A stretch of 64,000 nt of DNA from Algoriphagus marincola DSM 16067 (lineage in GTDB: Bacteria; Bacteroidota; Bacteroidia; Cytophagales; Cyclobacteriaceae): contig NZ_KE386898.1 of NCBI RefSeq assembly GCF_000429405.1, positions 67,631 through 131,630 of the forward strand, written 5' to 3'. Below are positions 1-9,400 of this stretch, one piece after another. The translations under genes and the position numbers were made by a program. Numbering within the stretch: position 1 is the first letter of the stretch; each line of letters begins with the position of its first letter. The notes under the pieces are model-generated. The model did no database searches, was not told the origin of the DNA, and saw only the letters and a list, made by a program, of their open reading frames with translations.

Positions 1-495
1 AGAGCTATCAGTACCATGTGCTGCTCCACCGCCTCCGGAGGCACCGTCTCTACCAGTTCGGATGATACCATCTGTGCTAGAGGATCCACCACCGCCACCA
101 CCAGCAGCGTTTAGGTCTACAAATGTATTTCCACCAGTATAATCGAATGATGTCCCTGTAAACGATGAGCCATATCCATCTCCACCTTGCTGTCCTGAGC
201 TTGTCGCCCCAAAGCCTTGTCTACCCGGGGTAACTTCAAAAGTAGCACCTTGCAATCCGGGCAAGCCATTCATGGTGATTCCGGTATACTGCTGATAAAT
301 TACAGCACCACCACCGCCACCACCAGCAGCATCTCCAAAGCCACCGCCGCCGCCGCCACCAACGACCAATACCTCGAATTCATCCAAGCCATCGGGAGCG
401 TTCCAAGTCCAAGAGGAACAATCACCAGTGATGCGGATTATAGTGAAGCCTTCTGAATCAGTGTATTGGAAGACCTCTCCGGTACCTATACAAGG
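1..495 (-). other. Second glycine-rich domain of the giant protein (cut by window edge)
   Basis: After CIGTGEVF the frame reads a WTWNAPDGLDEFEVLVVGGG-type start, then GGGGGGFGDAAGGGGGGAV and further glycine runs to the left edge. It has the same architecture as the domain at 8825-9450 but is divergent in sequence. Confidence 0.65.
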
Positions 496-3400
496 AGGTG
501 GAGTAGTACAGTCATAAGTAAAGACAATCCTACCATTTGGTCCAGCTGTGCTCACAATGGCCTGAGCCAGTCTATCACCAATTGGTTCGGAAGGACCTAG
601 AGGGGTCACAAAAACATCTGTCCCGTCAAATACCGCATAAAGTGTAGAACCAGGAGTTACAGGAATTGTGACCGGTGCCGGATTACCTCCGTCCCCAAAT
701 ACCTGGATCGTCACTTCGCTAACTCCTACACCAACGGAGTAGGAGGAGTTTCCACCTGCTTCTAAAAACTCGGTACTACAGTTGATGCCAAATGGAGCTG
801 TATTGTTTGTAGGCACTGAATATGGGCATTGATCGGCAACTCCTTCGATGGAGTTGATAGTCAGGATGGTTGTTCCCTCATTGGAATAAGGGAGAGATGC
901 GAAAGTAAACTGACCTGCATTGGTGACGGTCACCGTAATCGTTTGATCTGCAATCTCATTTGCTCCGCTTGTACTGTAATTTATTATGTAGTCTCCCGGG
1001 GTTAGATCAGGACCGTAAACGGTAAATGTAGAAACATAAGGAGGAGATGATCCAACAGGTGGGTTGTTTACCTCAATATTGGAAATAGGGTATGTCGGAT
1101 TATCTACTGTGATGGTACCTGTCGCATTTACTGACCCACATCCTCCAGTCAAAGGGATACTATAATTAAATACTCCTACCTCAGATGGTGTACCTGATAT
1201 TGTAATGTCTCCTGAGCCAGGATCAAAAGAGGCACTTATTCCTAGCGGCAATCCGTTTGCTCCTGCTATACCTTCATTCGCTATTCCTGTGGCTCCTGTA
1301 GTACGATGGATAAGTGTAATTGGAACGGCTGTATCTAGACAAAGAACTGGATCAGGGTTGACTGGGGTTACTGTGTTTTCTGGAGTAACAGTGACAGTGA
1401 CTATATTGGATGGTGCTGATATACATGAAACTCCATTCAGAGTCGAAACAACGATTCTCTGGAATTCTGTGGTCTCTGTCAATGCCGGTGAATCATATGT
1501 TTCTCCAGTAGCTCCCGCAATTGGAGTCCAGATTGGGTTAGAAGCATTCCTAAACTGCCAGATATAGCTGATATCATCACCATCGCCATCCCCTGCATCA
1601 GTACTTGTAAATGCGACAGGGTCGTCTCCAATACAAATGGTTTGATCAGCTGCTATTGCTCCAGGAAGAGGCTCGCTTTGCAGCGTAATGGTCACCGGAT
1701 CAGAAGGTGGTCCTTCACAGAAATTGCCACCCACAGTTGAAATAGTATACCTTCTATATTGAGTAGTTTCTGTAAGGACAGGAGGAGCGAAATCAGCACC
1801 TGATGGATTACTTGGAACGTCTACCCAGTTTGGAGTAGAAAGATCAGTGTTCATTTCCCATCTGTAGGAAATCACAGACCCAGGGTCTTGAGGGGCATAA
1901 ACATCCCCAATAATAGGATCAGGTGTATCTCCCTCACATATGGTTTGGTCGCTTGCTATGTTGCTTACATCAGGGACATCTCTTACTACAATCAAACCTT
2001 CCACTCGTACCTGCTGGCAGGATCCTGTGGTAAAGACCTCATAGGTATATTCACCAGGAGTTGTTGGAGAACCGCTAATTCTCAAATTAACTCCATTCCA
2101 AATAGCTGAAAGACCTGCAGGTAGTCCTGTAACTATTGGACCGTCCAATCCCCCACCAACTGCATATTCGATATCTATAATTGGAGAATCCTCGCAGACA
2201 ACTTGACTATCATCAGTTCCTGGATCTGAGGTTAATCTAATGAAAGGGGAAAGTGTTCCGAAGGAAATATCATCCAATGCAAAGTCATTACCACCTAGTG
2301 CAGTATTTAGATTGACAATTTCAATGATTGCAGTTGTGGCAGTTCCCGAGCTCCAGCTTGGATTGGATCTGAATTCTCTCCAGTTATCTAACCCTACCTG
2401 AGCTTGACTAGTTGGCTCTGGGGCTGTGGATAAATCCAGAACAGTACCTACTAATTGACCATTGATTTTGAATTGTAGTCTAGCATTTGATGCAGGGTTC
2501 AAATTCATCGCCCAAGCGGAGAAATAGTACTCTGTAAACTGCTCAACCGTGACCTCTTGTCTCCAAATAACGGGCTGTCTAAGAGGACTACCTATTAGCG
2601 CACCTCCATTAACCATCATGAAGTTTCTAGGTCCAGTCGCATTGTTGGTATGGTCTCTACCATAAAAATTAGTATGATATCCTGGAGGAGTGGTTGTGGT
2701 GCTTCCGTGAGCATTTACATTCACTGCATAATAACCTTCAGGCCATAAACCTGTTGCGGGATTACCATTGACATAATATGCTTGATTTTGAGTGTATTCA
2801 GTGAAGAAGCTTGGATTTGCAGGATCAAAATTGGTAAAGGATCCATCCACGATTAATTCCTCAGCGATACTGATTGACGATGTACTGGTACATCCATCAG
2901 GCGAGGTAGCTGTTACCGAATAAGATCCGGCGATATCTACAAGTACTGAAGAGGTTGTCTCTCCGGTATTCCATAACCAAGTTGTTCCAGTCACATTTGA
3001 ACTTGCCACTAAAAGCACACTTCCATCTACAGCACAGTAATCCGCCTGAAGGGTAATTACTGGGGTTGGGTCAACAGTAATAGTGAAGGATTCTGAAGGA
3101 CCTGGGCAACCATTCACCGTAGGTGTTACTGTAATGGTGGCAGTAATCGGACCTGAACCAGGGTTCTCCGCAATAAATGCAGGAATGTTTCCAGTGCCGG
3201 ACGCAGCTAGACCAATCGATGGTTCACTATTCGTCCAATTATAAACTACTCCTGCGACTCCATTACCCGTAAAATTCACAGCTGTGGTAGATTGGCCAGA
3301 ACAACCGATATCTTGATCTGAGATAGGATCTACAGTTGGCATAGGCCGGACCAGCACATCGACTTCGAAGGTATTCCCAACACATCCGTCTGGAGTGGTA

Positions 3401-6400
3401 GGAGTGACTGTATAGGTGACCGTCTGATCCACCAATGAAGTGTTTATCAAGGTCTGTGAAATAGTGGTTTGAGGAGTAGCCACATCAGACTGACCTGTTA
3501 AATTTCCATTTGAAGATACCGTCCAGGTATAAGTCGTTCCAGCAGGAACCAAGCCATTAGATCCATCTAGCGGGATTACTTCGAAATTCTCCCCACTACA
3601 GATTACAGTTCCTGTGATATCTGATATGACAGGGGTCACATTTACTTCCGTGGAATTGGTCACAGCTGATACCGCCGTACATCCTCCAGCATTACTGTAA
3701 TTCACCGAAACATTCTTGGTACCGCTAGTTAACCAAGTAAGAGTGACGGTGTGATTGGAAGACCCTATACCTCCGGAGGTAATGGTGTAATCGGTTCCCG
3801 AAGTCCCTGGGATTGTCCAGATATAGTTTGATTGTCCAGGTTGCGTAGTGTAAGTGACCGGAGCTCCTATACAAAGATCAGCGGTAGGAGCATCTGTGAA
3901 TGTTGGAACAGGTAGAGGATTGACATCAATAGTATTGGTGACAGCTGATGCGCCTTCACAATTATTCGAATTACTATAATTTACAGAGACAATTTTGGAT
4001 CCAGCAGATAACCAAGTTAAGGTGACTGTATTGTCAAAAGGTCCAATACCTCCAGATGTGATCGTATAGTCTGTTCCCGCAGTTCCTGGGATTGACCAGG
4101 TATAATTATCCTGACCTGATTGGGTAGTATACGTTACCGAGCTACCCACACAGATATCAGTAGAAGGTTGTGCTGTAAATGTTGGTACAGGTAGGGCATT
4201 AACGAAGGTAGTATTGACAACAGCAGTTGCTGCGGAGCAATTATTGGCATTGGTATAATTGATCGATACGTTTTTGACACCAGCTGTCAACCAAGTAAGT
4301 GTAACTGTATTGCTAGCAGTCCCAATACCGCCAGAAGTTATCGTGTAATCTGTTCCAGCTATTCCTGGCACTGTCCAGATGTAGTTGGTTTGACCCGATT
4401 CAGTAGAATAAGTTGCCGAAGTTCCTACACAAACCTCAACAGGAGGTGCATCGGTGAATGTTGGTGTTGGAAGCGAATTGACGATTGTGGTATTGACTGT
4501 AGCAGTTGCTGCTATACAATTATTGGCATTGGTGTAATTAATTGATACATCTTTTGCACCAGCCGTCAACCAGGTAAGCGTGACTGTATGGCTTGAAGCT
4601 CCTATTCCACCTCCTGTGATATTGTAGTCTATTCCTGCTGTTCCAGGAATAGTCCAAGTATAATTAGACTGACCCGGTTGGGTAGAATAGGTTACTGATG
4701 TTCCAACACAAACTTCAGCAGGAGGAGGGGTGATAAATGTAGGAACAGGAAGAGCATTGACGATTGTTGAATTGATTGTTGCGGTTGCAGCTGTACAATT
4801 GTTGGAGTTTGTATAATTAACAGAAACATCCTTGGTGCCATCCGTTAACCAAGTTAGCGTTACGGAATTGTCAGTGGTTCCAATTCCACCACCTGTAATG
4901 TTATAATCTGAACCAGCTGTTCCCGGGATGTTCCAAACATAATTGGATTGACCTACTTCGGTAGTATAAGTTACTGATTCACCTACACAAACTTCATCTG
5001 GGGGAGCAGTAGTGAAGGTTGGTACAGGCAGCGCATTGACAATCGTAGAAATGACAGTAGGCGTGGCAGCAGCGCAATTGTTTGAGTTGTTGTAATTTAT
5101 GGAGACATTCTTGGTTCCAGAAGTTAGCCATGTCAACGTCACTGTTTGATCTGTTGTCCCAATTCCGCCTGCGGTAATGGTATAATCTATTCCAGCTGCT
5201 CCAGGTACTGTCCAATTATAATTGGATTGTCCTGACTCAGTGGTGTAGGTTACCGAAGTGCCTGCACAAACCTCTCCTGAAGGAGCAGGACTTAAAGTAG
5301 GAACTGGCAATTCATTCACCACAAAGGCTCCAGAAATACCAGAAGTTTGATCAGGTCCACAACCGCCTGAACTGGAAACTACCACGTAATAATATCGAGG
5401 TGTGCCATCAGCCACATCAGAAGGTGGAGTAAATGTATCTGAGTCTGTTCCAACCGGAGTGTCAGCTCCAGTATTAATTACTCCAGTAGTGTTGCTGTAC
5501 CACTGATAAGATAAGGTTCCAGTTCCTATTGCAGTCACCGAAATCGAGCTAAACGGACCCTCACCCTCGCAAATTATTTCTCCTGTAAGATCCTCATTTT
5601 CAATAGATGTCAACGGGTTAACTATGAACGCACCGGATATTGTAGTGGGAACGGTACCGCAGGTACTTGACGCTGTAGCATAGTAATATCTCGGTAATCC
5701 ATCTGCAACACTTGCATCAGAAGGAGGAGTAAACATGGTTGGGCTTGTTTCTCCTGAAAGCATAACCCCTCCTGTATTATCTGGGCTTGTATTTTGATAC
5801 CATTGATAAGTAACCGCACTTCCTCCATCCCCCAAAGCGGCCACATTCAGTTCTTGAGAAAAAGAGTCTCCAAAACATATCGTTTCATCCAAAACATCGG
5901 GATTGTCTGTTATAAGTGTTCCCGAAGGATTCACAATACGGACACCTGAAACGGCAGAAGTTTCGGTACCACAGTCTCCAGAAACAACTACATAATAATA
6001 CGAAGCTCCTACAGGTGTAGAAGGGGGAGTATATGTGTTAGAATTTGTTCCAACCTGCGTATCTACAGAAGTATCAATGACTCCGGTGGTATTTCTATAC
6101 CATTGGTAAGATAAATTTGATCCAAGTGCCACAACAAATAAAGGATCAAAACCATCTCCAAAGCATTCCAGTACATTGGTATTATCAATCTGTGTAATAA
6201 TGGAGGTGTAAACACCTACCTCTATGGTATTGCTGGCAGGACTAGGTACAGAGCATCCATTTCCATCCGTATAATTTACTGTGACTGTTTTCGACCCAGA
6301 TGTCAACCATTCAACAGTTACTGAGTTACTAGTCGTTCCAATTCCTCCCGCAGTGATGTTGTAGTCCGTACCTAAGTTTCCTGAAATATCCCAGTCATAG

Positions 6401-9400
6401 TCGAATTGACCACCTTGGGTCGTATAAGTTACCACATCATTGAGGCAGACAGGATTAGATGGTTCCACCGTAAAAGTAGGGGCGGGGAGGGGATCCAAAT
6501 TGATGGTATTGGAAGCTGGGGAGATGCCTGTACATCCATTTGCATCTGTATAATTTACAGTGACGGTTTTGGTGCCATCCGTTAACCATTCAATAGTCAC
6601 TGTATTGCTACCAGTACCAACTCCTCCCGCGGTAATATTATAATCATTCCCTAACGTACCGGAAAGGGTCCATATATAATTGGATTGCCCTGTTTCGGTA
6701 GTGTAAGTGACTTCGCTTCCAATACAAACCGGATCTGTAGGTTCAGTAGTGAAGGTAGGAACAGGAAGAGGGTCTAGGGTAATGGTATTGGAAGCTGAGG
6801 TAGCACTAATACAACCATCGGGATTGGTATAACCAACCGTCACAGTTTTATCTCCATCAGTCAACCATTCGATGGTCACTGTATTACTACTCGTGCCAAT
6901 ACCACCACCGGTAATGTTATAATCAGTTCCCTCAGTCCCTGTAATTGTCCAGATATAGTTGGATTGGTTCGACTGGGTGGTATAAGTTACCTCGTCCCCA
7001 ATACATGTTGGATTGGAAGGCTCAGTGGTGAAGGTCGGAACAGGCAGAGGATCCAGGTCAATAGTGCTTGTTGCCGGTGAGGAGCCAGCACAACCACTGG
7101 AGTTTTCATAGTTGACTGTTACAGTTTTTTGCCCAGCAGTCAACCAAATGATTGTTAATGTATTGTCGGTTCCAGCGGTTACGGTAAAGTCTATTCCTTC
7201 ATCACCGGAAATAGTCCAATCATAATCTGAAATTTCTGGCCCTGACTGTGTTGTATAAGTGACTTCCTCACCTATACATACTATTCCGGAAGGAGCAGTG
7301 GTGAAGGTAGGAACCGGGATCGGATTTACAGTGATTGTATTAGATACAGGGCTTGCTCCTTGACAGCCATTGGAGTTTTCATAATTAACAGTGACAGTTT
7401 TAGTTCCATCTGTCAGCCATTCTATTGAAATTGTATTAGTAGTTAATCCGCCTGCTACAATATTATAATCTGTGCCTTGAACTCCAGAGATATTCCAAGA
7501 ATAATTCGAACGTCCTGATTGGGTAGTATATAAAGATATATCACCAATACAAAAATCATCCGATGGTTCAATTAAGAAAGTAGGATTTGGGAGGGGACTA
7601 ACTGAAACCGAGCTGCTAATAAAGGAAGGAGCAGAACATCCGTTTGAATTCGAATAACTCAAGAATACTTGTTTGGTGCCTTGAGTCAACCAAATCAGAG
7701 TTAAAGAATTGTCTGTACTTGTTCCACCAGAGGATATAGAATAATCAACTCCCTCCGTACCAGATATCTGCCAGTCGTAATTGAATTGTCCGGTTTGAGT
7801 TGAATAAGTTACCTCTTCCCCAATACACACTACTCCAGTGGGTTGGGTAATAAATGTAGGTGTTGGTAGTGGGTTAATAGTTAGGTTTCGGGTAGCAGTG
7901 TCATCTGAACAACTTCCTGAGCCTGCTACTGTGTAGCTAATAGTAGTTGTACCACTAGAAAGAGCAGTGACTTCTCCCGTCGATGCATTTATTGAGGCTA
8001 CTGCTGTATTACTTGAGGACCAAGTGCCTCCTATTGAAGTTGAGCTGAATAGGGTAGTTTCGCCTACACAAAGTTCATCCGCCCCACTTAAGGTCCCTGC
8101 ATCAGGCGCTTGGGTTACTGTAATGGACCGGGTTTCAAAGTCATCTGCACAGCCTCCTGAGCCTGAAACCGTGTAGGTAATAATTGCGGAACCTGCAGCT
8201 ATTCCGGTCACAAGCCCAGTTGAAGGATCTACTGTGGCAACAGCTGGATTTCCGGAGGACCAAATACCTCCTGAAGTAGTAGAGGAGAAAGTTCTTGTTC
8301 CTCCTTCACATACCTCCTGTACTCCGCTCAAGGTTCCTGCATCAGGTGGTGCAGTGACAGTGATAATTATACTAGTCTCAGGTGCAGGACAGCCCCCACT
8401 GGCAGGGAGGGTATAGAATATTTCCGCTGAACCTGCGGAAACTCCAGTTACTAAGCCTGTGCTGGAAACCGTGGCAACAGCTGGATTAGATGAAGACCAG
8501 GTTCCGAAGGCCGTTGAAGATAAAAGCTGAGTATCTCCTCCTATACAGATATCCTGATTTCCACTGAGGGTTCCTGGATCAATAGGCTGATTTACAAAAA
8601 CTGTTCTGGAAGAAGTGGCTACCGAACAGCCCGTTATGGTATATCGGATCGTTGCTGCACCCGCGCTTACCCCAGTAATCACTCCTGTTGTGGGATTGAC
8701 TGTGGCAATAGAAGGATCTGCTGATGACCAGACTCCTCCAGTCATGGTAGAAGTAAATGTAGTCGTACCTCCGACACAAATAGATTGAGGGCCATTGACA
8801 ATGCCCGCATCCAAGGTGTAAGTAATTGTGATTCGACCAGCTCCGCCTTCACCTCCATCTTGATTACTTCCATTTCTTCGGGCACCTCCACCACCCCCTC
8901 CTGGTTCCGCACCTGGCTCACCAGGAGTGTTTGTAGAAGTGTTAGCTACACCACTACCTCCAATGCCTCCACCATCAGGAGCTGTAGCTCCATTTTGATT
9001 TGTTGCATCAATTCCATTTCCACCTGGACCTCCTGAAGAACCACCTCCTCCACTTCTTCTACTGCCACCTGAGTTATCTGCATTCGCTCCATCACCTCCA
9101 GTTCTTCGTACTTCTCCAACGCCCAATAATGCTCCATTTCCTCCAATTGATGAGTTAGTTGATGCCCCCTGACCTCCATTTGCTACTACTAAATTTGAAC
9201 CGAAAACAGAGTTGCCTCCATTTATGTCTGAATTGTTCCCCCCAGCTCCCACAGTATAATTGAAGAAATCACCAGGATTAACTGTAATAATTGATCGTGA
9301 ATAACCACCACCACCACCACCGGCTCCATATCCATCAACAGTTCTTCTACCACCTCTTCCTCCACCTCCCCAGGCTTCCACAATAATTTCTGTCACTCCA

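Noticed and set aside
3645..7874. Regular repeats that might look like a CRISPR array or tandem satellite
   Set aside because: The period is about 270-280 nt, the frame is open across the repeats, and they encode PKD-like domains, so they are protein repeats.
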